From Halapricum salinum (GTDB lineage: Archaea > Halobacteriota > Halobacteria > Halobacteriales > Haloarculaceae): a DNA stretch of 64,000 bases. Below are positions 43,247 through 51,632 of this stretch, piece by piece. The DNA is taken from contig NZ_CP031310.1 in assembly GCF_004799665.1 (NCBI RefSeq), positions 2,720,887 to 2,784,886 on the forward strand, in the 5' to 3' direction. The translations under genes and the position numbers were made by a program. The notes under the pieces were generated by a model. It was given only the letters and a program-made list of their open reading frames with translations, was not told the origin of the DNA and did not search any database. Numbering within the stretch: the stretch's first letter is position 1; every line of letters starts with the position of its first letter.

Positions 43247-43498
43247 CTGTCAGTCTTCTTCCGGCTGGACTGGCTGCGCACGAACGCGCAGCCGTGCCGG
43301 CCGTCGATACAGTCAGTCCTCTCCCGGCTGGACTGCTCGCGCCAAAGAGCGCTCGCGAGCCGGCCGTCGATACAGTCAGTCCTCTCCCGGCTGGACTGCT
43401 CGCGCCAAAGAGCGCTCGCGAGTCGGCCGTCGATACAGTCAGTCCTCTCCCGGCTGGACTGCTCGCGCCAAAGAGCGCTCGCGAGTCGGCCGTCGATA
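43247..43498. repeat. Four 63-bp tandem repeats, each with a hairpin, behind the NUDIX gene
   Basis: Unit boundaries are 43247-43309 (diverged copy), 43310-43372, 43373-43435 and 43436-43498; the last three are nearly identical. Copy 1 carries the perfect hairpin GGCTGCGC-acgaac-GCGCAGCC (43272-43293). In copies 2-4 that position holds GCTCGCG...CGCGAGC (for copy 2, 43335-43360), a different sequence that still pairs. Read on the minus strand each unit includes a stop (P-G-E-D then TGA; P-E-E-D then TGA in copy 1). Units abut with no unique spacer. Confidence 0.92.
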
Positions 43499-43500
43499 CA

Positions 43501-43956
43501 TCAGTTCTCCATAACGCCAGCGTCTTCGAGATACTGCCGGACGTACGGATGGAGGTCGATCTCGAACGGCGGTTCGAACACCTGGAGGTCGGCGTGCTGG
43601 TCGTCCGGATCGAGGGAGTCGCTCTCGGCCCGAACCTCGAATCCGATCGGCACGTAGTGTTTCCCGCCTGCGTCCTCGATGTCGGCCACATCGTAGACGT
43701 GTTCGTAGACTCCGAGTCGTCGTTCGATCGTCACTCCGACGCCCAGTTCTTCGTTGGCGACGCGCTGGACAGCGTCTTCCAGGGATTCGTGTTTCCGGAC
43801 CGTTCCGCCGGGGACGAACCACTCGCCTTTGGCTGGCTCGTTCGTTCGTTTTCCGAGGATGACACCGCCGTCGTAGTGGACGACCAGGTCGACCGAGACC
43901 AGCGGGACCGAGCGGACGACTGTCTCCCAGGTCTCGTCTGACAAATAGGGACTCAC
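43501..43956 (-). CDS. NUDIX hydrolase
   Basis: The 151-residue protein is a NUDIX pyrophosphohydrolase. The Nudix box runs from W-F-V-P-G-G-T-V-R near 50 through E-S-L-E-D-A-V-Q-R-V-A-N-E-E-L-G near 58-73, giving the metal-binding glutamates. The N-terminal W-E-T-V-V-R-S-V-P-L-V-S-V-D-L fits the family with nucleotide-sugar (GDP-mannose-like) substrates, but substrate is not determined. No ATG lies near the family start. GTG 43956 gives M-S-P-Y-L-S-D-E-T-W-E-T; an upstream TTG (43980) is less likely. Its stop borders the 63-bp repeats. Confidence 0.82.
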   Translation of the reverse strand: MSPYLSDETWETVVRSVPLVSVDLVVHYDGGVILGKRTNEPAKGEWFVPGGTVRKHESLEDAVQRVANEELGVGVTIERRLGVYEHVYDVADIEDAGGKHYVPIGFEVRAESDSLDPDDQHADLQVFEPPFEIDLHPYVRQYLEDAGVMEN

Positions 43957-44015
43957 GAGAAGCGCTTCGACGGCAGGCAAAAAATGGCTACCGAAACGGA
44001 CGACTGCGATCCGTT

Positions 44016-45521
44016 TCAGGGAATGAACAGCGCGTCAGCAGCCGAGATTGCCTCGTCAGAGACGATCCCGAACGCAGGCATCAGCAGGACCGTGACGACC
44101 GCAGCGGCGATCACGGCAGCGTACAGCGCGGTGGGGTACGATTCGATCTCGTGTGGCGTCTCGGGTTCTTCGACCCACATCGCCTTGACGACCCGCGAGT
44201 AGTAGTAGAGGCTCAGCGCACTGTTGGCGGCAGCGATGAGGACCAGCCACCACAGGCCTGCCCCGAGCGCGCCCCAGAACAGGAAGTACTTCGAGAAGAA
44301 CCCTGCCCCGACCGGCAGGCCGGCGAGGCTGAACATGAAGATCGTCATCGCGACGCAGGCGACAGGGGCCTGTTTCGCGAGTCCGTTGAAGTCCTCGAAC
44401 TCGCGGCCGATGCCCCAGTACTCCGCCAGCGCGATGAACAGGAACGCACCCGTGTTCATGAAGCCGTAGACGAGCAGGTGCATCATCCCCGCGCCGAGGA
44501 CGAGGCTGTCGTTTCCGGTCCCGGTGATCGCAGCCAGCGCGATCAGGACGTAGCCGGCGTGACCGATCGAGGAGTACGCCAGCATCCGCTTGACCTTCTC
44601 CTGGGTCGCGGCCGCGAAGTTGCCGAGCGTCATCGTCACCACGGCGAGCACCATGAACGCCAGCGCCCAGTCGAAGGTCCCCGAGACGGCGTCGAGCGGG
44701 AACGCGGTCGTGAACGCGCGGAACGCGAGCACGAATCCGGCGGCCTTCGAGGCCGACGAGAGGAACCCGGAGATCGGCGCGGGCGCGCCCTCGTAGGCCT
44801 CCGGGGCCCAGAAGTGGAACGGCACGGCGGCAGTCTTGAATGCGATGCCGCCGACGACCATCAGGATTCCAAGGCCGAGGACGCCATCGACCGGCGTCGT
44901 GCCGACCGCCTGTGCGATCCGGTCGAAGCGGAACGCGCCGGTCGCCCCGTAGACGAGACTGATCCCGTAGATGAAGATCGCCGAGGACAGCGCACCGATC
45001 AGGAAGTACTTCAGGCCGGCCTCGACCGAGCCGCGGTTGTGTTTGAGGTACGCGACCAGGGCGTACGATGGCAGCGAGACCAGTTCGATGGCGACGAACG
45101 CCGCCGCGAGGCTGTTGACCGAGGCGACCATCGACATCCCGGTCGCCGCCAGGAAGACCAGCGAGTAGTACTCGGCCTGGTGGTTCTCGCCCTCGACGTA
45201 GTCGTGGCTCGCGAGGACGACCAGCGCGGTGACGCTGGCGACCAGGAACGAGAAGAACAGGCTCATCCCGTCGACGACGATGCTGCCGTCGAACAGTCGC
45301 ACTGCGCCGTCGACCTGTCCAGTCCCGGCGATCAGGAACCAGCCCGACAGCACCAGCGAGGCTAACGAGCCGAGCAAACCGACGCCCGTGAGCGTCGTCC
45401 GGCTGACCGAATCGGATTTCGGCTCGATACTGTCGATCAGGAACAACACGAGCGCGGTTGCGACCAGCGCGAGCGTCGGCGCCGTCGCGGCCCACTCGGG
45501 TAGTTGGACTAGTTCAGCCAT
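44016..45521 (-). CDS. nuoN: NADH-quinone oxidoreductase-like subunit N
   Basis: One of three antiporter-like proton-pumping subunits in the membrane arm. The 501-residue protein has about 14 hydrophobic helices, the conserved helix-5 Glu (A-F-V-A-I-E-L-V-S-L-P), and Lys in H-N-R-G-S-V-E-A-G-L-K-Y-F near 150-170. K-R-M-L-A-Y-S-S-I-G-H near 305 fits the family. Its ATG overlaps the nuoM TGA (TGATG), so translation is coupled. Last gene of the operon. Confidence 0.95.
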   Translation of the reverse strand: MAELVQLPEWAATAPTLALVATALVLFLIDSIEPKSDSVSRTTLTGVGLLGSLASLVLSGWFLIAGTGQVDGAVRLFDGSIVVDGMSLFFSFLVASVTALVVLASHDYVEGENHQAEYYSLVFLAATGMSMVASVNSLAAAFVAIELVSLPSYALVAYLKHNRGSVEAGLKYFLIGALSSAIFIYGISLVYGATGAFRFDRIAQAVGTTPVDGVLGLGILMVVGGIAFKTAAVPFHFWAPEAYEGAPAPISGFLSSASKAAGFVLAFRAFTTAFPLDAVSGTFDWALAFMVLAVVTMTLGNFAAATQEKVKRMLAYSSIGHAGYVLIALAAITGTGNDSLVLGAGMMHLLVYGFMNTGAFLFIALAEYWGIGREFEDFNGLAKQAPVACVAMTIFMFSLAGLPVGAGFFSKYFLFWGALGAGLWWLVLIAAANSALSLYYYSRVVKAMWVEEPETPHEIESYPTALYAAVIAAAVVTVLLMPAFGIVSDEAISAADALFIP

Positions 45522-47068
45522 CACAGACCACCTCCAACGTCGGGCGCGTTCTCAAGGATCGGATTGACTGCCTCCTGGATCATCCCATAGAAGATGTCTG
45601 GGTTGACACCGAGGACGATCACACAGGCCAGCAGGACGACCAGCGGCGCCACGTCGTGCAGCGGCGCACGACCGACCTCGTAGTCGGTCGAGAGCGAAAA
45701 TTCGCCGAACAGCGTCCGCTGCATCGCCCACAGCAGGTAGCCCGCGACGATGACGATACCGAACATCGCCGCCCCGGTGTAGATCGGGGCCCACGCGATT
45801 GTCTCCGAGCCGAACGACCCGAGGAAGACCAGTACTTCTGCGGCGAACCCGCTCATCAGCGGCAGTCCCATGTAGCCGAACGCAGCTGCGACGAAGATGC
45901 CTACCGTCCAGGGCATCCGATCGGCCATGCCGGACATGTCGCCGACCATCCGGGTGTGGGTCTCGTTGTAGATGACGCCGACTACCATGAACATCAGCCC
46001 GGAGATGAACCCGTGGCTGATCATCTGGAAGGTCGCGCCACCGACGCCGTGGGTCGTGTAGGCGACGAGTCCGAGGATGACGTAGCCCATCGAGGAGATC
46101 GACGAGTACGCGACGATACGCTTGAGGTCTTGCTGGGCCAGCGCCAGCATCGCGCCGTAGATCACGCTGAGGACCGCGACAATCGCGATGATCTCCGCGA
46201 GATCAGCAGCGACGTCGGGCAGCATCGTGAAGTTGAATCGCAGCAGCGCGTAGGTCCCCATCTTCAGGAGGACGCCCGCCAGCAGCACCGACACCGGTGT
46301 CGGGGCCTCGACGTGGGCGTCCGGGAGCCACGTGTGGACCGGGAAGACCGGGACTTTCACCGCGAAGCCGAAGAACATCAGCGCGAACGCGAACAGCTTG
46401 ACCTGTGAGGCAGACTCGAAGACGCTGATCGGTTCGACTGCACCCTCGACCTGCAGCGCCTGTGCGATCTGTGGTAGATCGATCGCGGTGATCGCATCAC
46501 CGAGTGAGAACACCAGCGTCAGGAACCCGACGAACATGATCAGGCTCGCGACGTTGGTGTAGACGAAGAACTTGATCGCGGCGTACTTCCGGCGCGGACC
46601 GCCCCAGATGGCGATGAGGAAGTACATCGGCACGAGGACGACCTCCCAGAAGACGAACCAGACGAAGAAGTCGAGTGCCGCGAACACACCGAGGAGGCCG
46701 AACTCTAGCAGGAGCACGAGGCCGTAGAACTGGCTCTGGCGCTCGTCGATCGGCGTCCAGGCCGAGACGATCGCCATCGTCGTCAGGATCGTCGTCAGCA
46801 CGATCAGCGGCATGCTCACGCCGTCGAGCCCGACGTGCCACTGGATCGCGTAGGGTCCGAGATCGATCCACTCGGCGGTCGTCTCGAACGCGAGGTCGCC
46901 ACCGAGCAAGGCGTTGCCCGTCGCCTCGTAGTTCAGCCACATCCAGGCGCTTCCCACAAGGGGGACGAGACTGAGTGCAGCGGCCAGTTTACCGGCGTAC
47001 TCGTCAGGCGCGAAGAAGACGACGCCCGCACCGAGGAGCGTCAGTGCGAGGAGGGCTTCGATCAGCAT
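45521..47068 (-). CDS. nuoM: NADH-quinone oxidoreductase-like subunit M
   Basis: Antiporter-like proton-pumping subunit of the membrane arm. The 515-residue protein has ~14 helices, the family segment G-L-D-G-V-S-M-P-L-I-V-L-T near 81, helix-5 Glu in F-V-F-W-E-V-V-L-V-P-M near 140, and V-H-T-W-L-P-D-A-H-V-E-A-P-T near 240. The loop motif A-Y-S-S-I-S-S-M-G-Y is near 325. It is separated from nuoL by no intergenic bases and coupled to nuoN. Confidence 0.96.
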   Translation of the reverse strand: MLIEALLALTLLGAGVVFFAPDEYAGKLAAALSLVPLVGSAWMWLNYEATGNALLGGDLAFETTAEWIDLGPYAIQWHVGLDGVSMPLIVLTTILTTMAIVSAWTPIDERQSQFYGLVLLLEFGLLGVFAALDFFVWFVFWEVVLVPMYFLIAIWGGPRRKYAAIKFFVYTNVASLIMFVGFLTLVFSLGDAITAIDLPQIAQALQVEGAVEPISVFESASQVKLFAFALMFFGFAVKVPVFPVHTWLPDAHVEAPTPVSVLLAGVLLKMGTYALLRFNFTMLPDVAADLAEIIAIVAVLSVIYGAMLALAQQDLKRIVAYSSISSMGYVILGLVAYTTHGVGGATFQMISHGFISGLMFMVVGVIYNETHTRMVGDMSGMADRMPWTVGIFVAAAFGYMGLPLMSGFAAEVLVFLGSFGSETIAWAPIYTGAAMFGIVIVAGYLLWAMQRTLFGEFSLSTDYEVGRAPLHDVAPLVVLLACVIVLGVNPDIFYGMIQEAVNPILENAPDVGGGL

Positions 47069-49111
47069 CTAGAACCACCCTCCCATCAGACCGAAGGCTG
47101 CGACGAGCAGCACCAGCCCCAGCGTGAGGAGTGCCGCGTAGTTACTCACGACGCCCGTCTGGAGACGGCGCAGCCCGCGGCCGGAAAACCGGCTTACGCT
47201 GCTGATGCCGTTGACGACGCCGTCGACGATACCTTGATCGAACGTGTCTGCGGCCTTCGCGACCGGGAGCGTGACGCCGGTCGCCAGCCAGACCTGATAC
47301 TCGTCCTGGTAGTAGTTGTGCATGAGGATCGTCTTCGCGCGACCGAGTCTGTCCGTGTGTTCTTCGGGACGCGGGACGTTGTAGAGCCGATAGGCCAGCA
47401 GGACGCCCGCGAGGGCGAGTCCCAGCGAGATCGCGGCACCGATCAGCACGGTCCCCGTCTCACCGGCCAGATAGCCCTTCGTGTAACCCGCGTAGTCGTG
47501 GAGCAGCCCCGTGTCACCGGCGTAGTGGTGGACCGACGTGAGGAATCCTTCGGGCGCCATGTCGAGCCACTGGTGGAGGTAGTCGATCTTCGCGCCCGTG
47601 AGTTTCTTGATCGGGACCATGTTGATCGCCCCGAGGACGACCGCGAGCGCACCGAGGACCGCGAGCGGGCCCTTGACGTTCCAGCGAACCGGCTCGGGGT
47701 CCTCTGCGACATCCGAGCGGGGTTCGCCGTGGAACGTCAGGAACACCATCCGGAAGGTGTAGAAGCCAGTGAAGAACACGGCGAGCAGCCCCATCGCGTA
47801 GCCGCCGAGCAGCAGTGGGCTGTCACCCAGCCCGTGGATGAGCACTTCGAACAGCACCTCGTCTTTCGACCAGAAGCCCGCGAACGGGAAGATGCCGGCG
47901 AGAGCGAGCGAGCCCGCGAGGAACGTCCAGTAGGTGACGGGCATCCGGTCTTTCAGGCCGCCCATGTCCCACATGTTCTCGTTGTGGTGCATGGCGATGA
48001 TGACCGACCCGGCACCCAGGAACAGCAGCGCTTTGAACACGGCGTGGGTCGTCAGGTGGAAGACCGCCGCGACGTAGCCGCCACCGCCCAGCGCGAGCAT
48101 CATGTACCCGTACTGGGAGATGGTCGAATAGGCCAGCACCTGTTTGAGTTCCTGTTTGACGACGCCCATCGTCGCTGCGAACAGCGCGGTGAACCCACCG
48201 ACGAAGGCGATTATTCCGAGGGCGGTTGGGCTGAGCGCGTAGAAGCCGTACATCCGGGCGACGAGGAAGACGCCGGCCGCGACCATCGTTGCTGCGTGAA
48301 TGAGTGCCGAGACTGGCGTCGGGCCTTCCATGGCGTCTGGCAGCCAGGTGTGCAGCGGGAACTGCGCGGACTTGCCCATCACGCCGCCGAGCACGAGCAG
48401 CCCGGCCATCGTGATGGCGGTCTGGGCCTCGAAGCCGTAGAACGTCTGGCCGGATTCGATCGCGGCCTGTGCCGCCGCCGGGAACGAACCCTCGCCGGCG
48501 AAGCGACCCGCGGTCGCGGGGAACATCGCGAAGATGGCGACCACGCCGACGAGGAAGAAGTAGTCCCCGAACCGGGTCACGAGGAACGCCTTCTTCGCGG
48601 CGCTCGGCGGTCCCTCCTCGCGGAACCAGAAGCCGATCAGCAGGTACGAACACAGACCGACGAGCTCGAAGAACATGAACGCCATGAGGATGTTGCTGGC
48701 GAACACGAACGCGAGCATCGAGAACGTAAAGAGGCCGAGCCCGGCGTAGTAGCGTGGCAGGCCGGTCTCACCCTCGTCGTTCATGTAGCCCAGCGAGAAG
48801 ACGTGGACGAGCAGCGAGATGAGCGAGACGATGACCAACATTAGCGCCGAGAGCGGGTCGATCAGGACGCCGAGTTCGAGCGAGAACGTGCCCGTTCCCT
48901 CGACGAAGGTATAGAGCGTCTCGTTGTAGCCACCGTCACCGGTCGCGACGGTGAGGGCGACCCACAGCGAGAGGATCAGCGAGCCGGCAGTCGCGGCGAT
49001 GCCGGCGAGCGCGCCCTTCTTGGGCATGTATTTGCCCGCGAACAGCGCGATCACGAACGAGACGAGTGGCAAGACGGCGATCGCCGGAACGAGGTCGAAT
49101 GCACCTGTCAT
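47069..49111 (-). CDS. nuoL: NADH-quinone oxidoreductase-like subunit L
   Basis: The distal antiporter-like subunit with the long lateral helix. The 680-residue protein has ~16 helices, family segment G-V-L-I-D-P-L-S-A-L-M near 80, F-E-L-V-G-L-C-S-Y near 137 with the helix-5 Glu, and L-H-T-W-L-P-D-A-M-E-G-P-T-P-V near 225. A-Y-S-T-I-S-Q-Y-G-Y is near 315. The C-terminal ~100 residues would form the lateral helix and anchor. ATG 49111 starts two bases after the nuoK stop. Confidence 0.96.
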   Translation of the reverse strand: MTGAFDLVPAIAVLPLVSFVIALFAGKYMPKKGALAGIAATAGSLILSLWVALTVATGDGGYNETLYTFVEGTGTFSLELGVLIDPLSALMLVIVSLISLLVHVFSLGYMNDEGETGLPRYYAGLGLFTFSMLAFVFASNILMAFMFFELVGLCSYLLIGFWFREEGPPSAAKKAFLVTRFGDYFFLVGVVAIFAMFPATAGRFAGEGSFPAAAQAAIESGQTFYGFEAQTAITMAGLLVLGGVMGKSAQFPLHTWLPDAMEGPTPVSALIHAATMVAAGVFLVARMYGFYALSPTALGIIAFVGGFTALFAATMGVVKQELKQVLAYSTISQYGYMMLALGGGGYVAAVFHLTTHAVFKALLFLGAGSVIIAMHHNENMWDMGGLKDRMPVTYWTFLAGSLALAGIFPFAGFWSKDEVLFEVLIHGLGDSPLLLGGYAMGLLAVFFTGFYTFRMVFLTFHGEPRSDVAEDPEPVRWNVKGPLAVLGALAVVLGAINMVPIKKLTGAKIDYLHQWLDMAPEGFLTSVHHYAGDTGLLHDYAGYTKGYLAGETGTVLIGAAISLGLALAGVLLAYRLYNVPRPEEHTDRLGRAKTILMHNYYQDEYQVWLATGVTLPVAKAADTFDQGIVDGVVNGISSVSRFSGRGLRRLQTGVVSNYAALLTLGLVLLVAAFGLMGGWF

Positions 49112-49113
49112 GA

Positions 49114-49416
49114 TTACCACCGCATTGTCGTCGGAGCCGTCACGTCGATGTCACCGAAGTTACGATACAACACGAGGATGATACCCAGGCCGATGGCGAC
49201 CTCCGCCGCGGCCAGCGCCATCCCGAACAGCGCGAACACCTGACCGTCCACGTGGCCGAAGCGCTGGGAGAACGCAATGAGGTTGATGTTCGCTGCGTTG
49301 AGCATCAGCTCGACGGACATCAGGAAGATGAGCGCGTTACGCCGGGTCAGAACGCCGAATAGACCGATACAGAACAGCCCGGCCGACAGCAGCAGATACC
49401 ACTGGACGTCGATCAT
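49114..49416 (-). CDS. nuoK: NADH-quinone oxidoreductase-like subunit K
   Basis: Small three-helix membrane-arm subunit. The 100-residue protein has W-Y-L-L-L-S-A-G-L-F-C-I-G-L-F-G, M-S-V-E-L-M-L-N-A-A-N (Glu near 36) and A-A-E-V-A-I-G-L-G-I (Glu near 72), the two membrane-embedded carboxylates needed for proton transfer. It overlaps nuoJ2 by four bases. Confidence 0.95.
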   Translation of the reverse strand: MIDVQWYLLLSAGLFCIGLFGVLTRRNALIFLMSVELMLNAANINLIAFSQRFGHVDGQVFALFGMALAAAEVAIGLGIILVLYRNFGDIDVTAPTTMRW

Positions 49417-49736
49417 CGACGTTCACCTCCGTCGGGCAGAGTCTGCTCTTCGTCGTCGCGACGCGCGAGCATGATCGCGCCGTCGAGCGCGGCGTCGAGG
49501 ACGATCGCGATCGTGATGAACGCGAAGAGGAACCCTTCGGTCGCCAGATCAGACTGACCGACCAGATCGAACAGCGCGTAGCCGATGCCCTCGGTGATCG
49601 CGGCGTCCGCGCTGAAGCCCGGGTTCTGGAACGCGAACTCGGCGCTGAGGAAGACGGCCGCGAGCACGCCGAACAGCGCGACGGCTGCCAGCCCGGCGAC
49701 GGGGTTGAGATCCTCGGCGAGTCGGGGGCGTCTCAT
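49413..49736 (-). CDS. NuoJ C-terminal part (split NuoJ2)
   Basis: The 107-residue protein has two to three hydrophobic helices (V-A-G-L-A-A-V-A-L-F-G-V-L-A-A-V-F-L near 12-29; E-G-F-L-F-A-F-I-T-I-A-I-V-L-D-A-A-L near 66-83). It corresponds to the second half of bacterial NuoJ. In haloarchaea NuoJ is normally encoded as two adjacent genes, and this arrangement (overlap of four bases with nuoJ1 and nuoK) fits. Confidence 0.85.
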   Translation of the reverse strand: MRRPRLAEDLNPVAGLAAVALFGVLAAVFLSAEFAFQNPGFSADAAITEGIGYALFDLVGQSDLATEGFLFAFITIAIVLDAALDGAIMLARRDDEEQTLPDGGERR

Positions 49737-50005
49737 GACCCCACCTCGCTCGCTGTCTCGGTGTTCTGTCGTGTGAGCATGACGGCGAAGGTGATCAGGA
49801 TCAGGACCCCGCCGACGTACACGAGAATTTGCATCGCTGCCAGGAACGGAGCGTGAAGCATCACGAAGTGGACAGCGACGCTGAGCAGTGATACGCCCAG
49901 CAACAGCGCTGCGTGCCAGACGTCACGCACCAGCACCACGCCCGCTGCCGACCCGAGCGTGACGATGGCAAACAGCGCAAAAGCGATTGACTCGTACAAT
50001 GCCAT
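49733..50005 (-). CDS. nuoJ: NuoJ N-terminal part (split NuoJ1)
   Basis: The 90-residue protein has three helices with V-L-V-R-D-V-W-H-A-A-L-L-L-G near 24-37 and M-Q-I-L-V-Y-V-G-G-V-L-I-L-I-T-F near 58-73. This V-Y-V-G-G/A-V-L block is the conserved third helix of NuoJ with its pi-bulge region. It is followed by J2 with a four-base overlap. The insertion containing two small coiled-coil genes and element C lies upstream of it. Confidence 0.9.
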   Translation of the reverse strand: MALYESIAFALFAIVTLGSAAGVVLVRDVWHAALLLGVSLLSVAVHFVMLHAPFLAAMQILVYVGGVLILITFAVMLTRQNTETASEVGS

Positions 50006-50091
50006 ACTATTCGGCTCTCCGAACGGACGCCCTTTGAAGATTTCTTTCTCAACGCGCGCGTGGTACAGTGTGGCAGCAATAATTTCCGGAT

Positions 50092-50367
50092 CTATGTCGG
50101 ACTCTCGTCTGCGCTCTCGTTTTCTCCATCTGCGATCTGCAATTCAGTTTCGAGTTGCTCGACTCGGTCCTCCAGTTCTGATACGTTCTGGGACAACTGG
50201 CTGCGCTTGCGCCGCCCGTCTCGATGAAGAATCAGCGGGACACTGACACCGATCACAGCGAACAGGCCGAGTACGAATCCGAGGGGACCCGCCAGCAACG
50301 TCGTGAGGACGACCACGGCTGCTGTCACCAGCATGGCACCCACTCCCCCCCAGTTCACGGAACTCAT
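50092..50367 (-). CDS. Small membrane/coiled-coil protein inside the nuo operon (copy 1)
   Basis: The 91-residue protein has two hydrophobic helices (about 8-25 and 28-46), a basic turn (H-R-D-G-R-R-K-R), a short coiled coil (S-E-L-E-D-R-V-E-Q-L-E-T-E-L, ~62-75) and an acidic tail. It is paralogous to the neighbouring gene at 50533-50781. Neither is a known Nuo subunit. It lies between nuoI and nuoJ1, where haloarchaeal nuo operons are normally continuous. Confidence 0.65.
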   Translation of the reverse strand: MSSVNWGGVGAMLVTAAVVVLTTLLAGPLGFVLGLFAVIGVSVPLILHRDGRRKRSQLSQNVSELEDRVEQLETELQIADGENESADESPT

Positions 50368-50532
50368 GAAGCGGTGATTCAGCCATCACGCGAATAGTAT
50401 TTGTGGTTTCGGTACCGATACCAACCACCGTATCCTTCGTCGCATTCGCTCACTGCGTTCGCTGCTGTTCCTCGAAAAAGCTGGTCGCAAAGCGCCCGCC
50501 TCCGTGCCGCTCGACGATCGGCCGCCGTTGGT

Positions 50533-50781
50533 TCACTCGCTATCAGCTTCGCTGGTCGGATGCACGTCGAGTTCTGATTCGAGAGTTTCGACACGTTCTT
50601 CGAGCTCCTCGATGCGCGCTTCGGCCTCTACGTAGGCTGTGGGGGTCGAAAGCAAGACGAACAACCCCCTGACGAAGCCGACCAGCAATCCCATCAGGCC
50701 GAACAAGAGCATTGCGGCCGCGCCGGTGAGGACGGCCCACCTACCACGGCGATCCACCGGGACAGCATGCGACTCATACAA
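50533..50781 (-). CDS. Small membrane/coiled-coil protein inside the nuo operon (copy 2)
   Basis: The 82-residue protein repeats the layout of its neighbour: basic N-terminus (V-D-R-R-G-R-W), two hydrophobic stretches (~15-45) and a coiled coil I-E-E-L-E-E-R-V-E-T-L-E-S-E-L (~57-71), then an acidic tail. The coiled-coil octad matches the copy at 50092-50367 almost residue for residue, so the two arose by tandem duplication. Function unknown; a scaffold or assembly role is speculation. The 165 bp between the copies contain no gene. Confidence 0.62.
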   Translation of the reverse strand: MYESHAVPVDRRGRWAVLTGAAAMLLFGLMGLLVGFVRGLFVLLSTPTAYVEAEARIEELEERVETLESELDVHPTSEADSE

Positions 50782-50908
50782 TTACCACTGACTGCAGTCG
50801 CTATTCAATAGGTTTCGAGGATTACACGATCCTGAAAATTCCCATCCTAGTGGCTGCACTGACCCACTTTGTTCGATTCCAGAGAAACGTGCCTTCGGCG
50901 CGTACGTT

Positions 50909-51158
50909 CTACTGATAGTCGACTTCGCCTTCGGGCCACCACTTTTTCCCGCGTCGGGTATCCTCGGCCTTCGGCCTCCGGGTACCACTCGCGGCAAAAA
51001 CGTCCTCAGAAGTCGAGGACTTCTGATGGGCTGCGGTAGAGCTCCGCTCTACCGAACGTGGGGAAAAACACCTCGACCTCGCTTCGCTCGGTCGAGCGAA
51101 ACGGCGCTCACTTCGCTCGCGCCGTACACTTGCCTACTGATAGTCCACTTCGCCTTCG
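50909..51158. repeat. Palindromic element C flanked by a direct repeat of the nuoI 3' end
   Basis: The 25-bp sequence ctactgatagtcSacttcgccttcg (S = g or c) is present at 50909-50933 and 51134-51158. The right copy is the actual nuoI end (G-E-V-D-Y-Q, TAG); the left copy encodes the same G-E-V-D-Y-Q, TAG. Between them the element begins CCACTTTTTCCC (50939). It has perfect hairpins CAGAAGTC/GACTTCTG (51007-51025) and CGGTAGAGC/GCTCTACCG (51034-51054) followed by aacgtggggaaaaa. It ends gcgaaacggcgctcac...gcgccgtac (~51129), matching element B. Confidence 0.85.
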
Positions 51159-51595
51159 CCTTCGCCAATCCACGCACCGCGATCCGGCTCACGCGACGCA
51201 AGCGGGTCGATATCCTTGTACCACGGCACGTTCTTGAGTTGCTCTTTGTTGTAGGCGAACTCGTCTTTCGTGTCCGCGGTGAACTCGAAGTTCTGGGTCA
51301 GCAGGATGGCGTCGACGGGACAGACCTCCTCGCAGAGTCGGCAGTAGATGCACTGGCCGATGTGAAGGTTGTACTGCTCGCCGTTGCGCTGTTCGTCCTG
51401 CACGATCTGAATCGTGTCGTTGGGACACACCTTCTCGCACTGGCGACACCAGATACAGCGCTCCTGGCTGAACTTGTGAACGCCGCGGAATCGCGGGCTC
51501 ACTTCCGGCGTGTCTTCGGGGTACTCGACGGTGAACGTCTGGCCGTCGAGCGCGTGCTTCATCGTCGTTGCCATCGATTTCAGGATGCCGATCAT
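51134..51595 (-). CDS. nuoI: NADH-quinone oxidoreductase-like subunit I (2x[4Fe-4S])
   Basis: Carries the N6a/N6b clusters that pass electrons toward NuoB. The 153-residue ferredoxin-like protein shows C-I-W-C-R-Q-C-E-K-V-C-P near 45-56 and C-I-Y-C-R-L-C-E-E-V-C-P near 84-95, two intact CxxCxxCxxxCP motifs. R-F-R-G-V-H-K-F precedes the first. The terminal codons are duplicated 225 bp downstream, on the far side of element C. Confidence 0.95.
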   Translation of the reverse strand: MIGILKSMATTMKHALDGQTFTVEYPEDTPEVSPRFRGVHKFSQERCIWCRQCEKVCPNDTIQIVQDEQRNGEQYNLHIGQCIYCRLCEEVCPVDAILLTQNFEFTADTKDEFAYNKEQLKNVPWYKDIDPLASREPDRGAWIGEGEGEVDYQ

Positions 51596-51632
51596 TGTAG
51601 GTCACCTCCGATGTGGAACAGAGACTGAGAAC

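Noticed and set aside
43247-43498. CRISPR array
   Set aside because: The four 63-bp units are directly contiguous with no unique spacers, and no cas genes are near.
46835-48844. 669-residue plus-strand open frame opposite nuoL/nuoM
   Set aside because: Arg/Glu/Asp/Gln-rich low-complexity shadow of membrane genes; no domain, and both real genes are intact.
50092-50781. The two coiled-coil genes as unknown Nuo subunits
   Set aside because: They lack any Nuo family motif, are paralogues of each other, and sit beside an inserted repeat element; I report them as insertions with unknown role.
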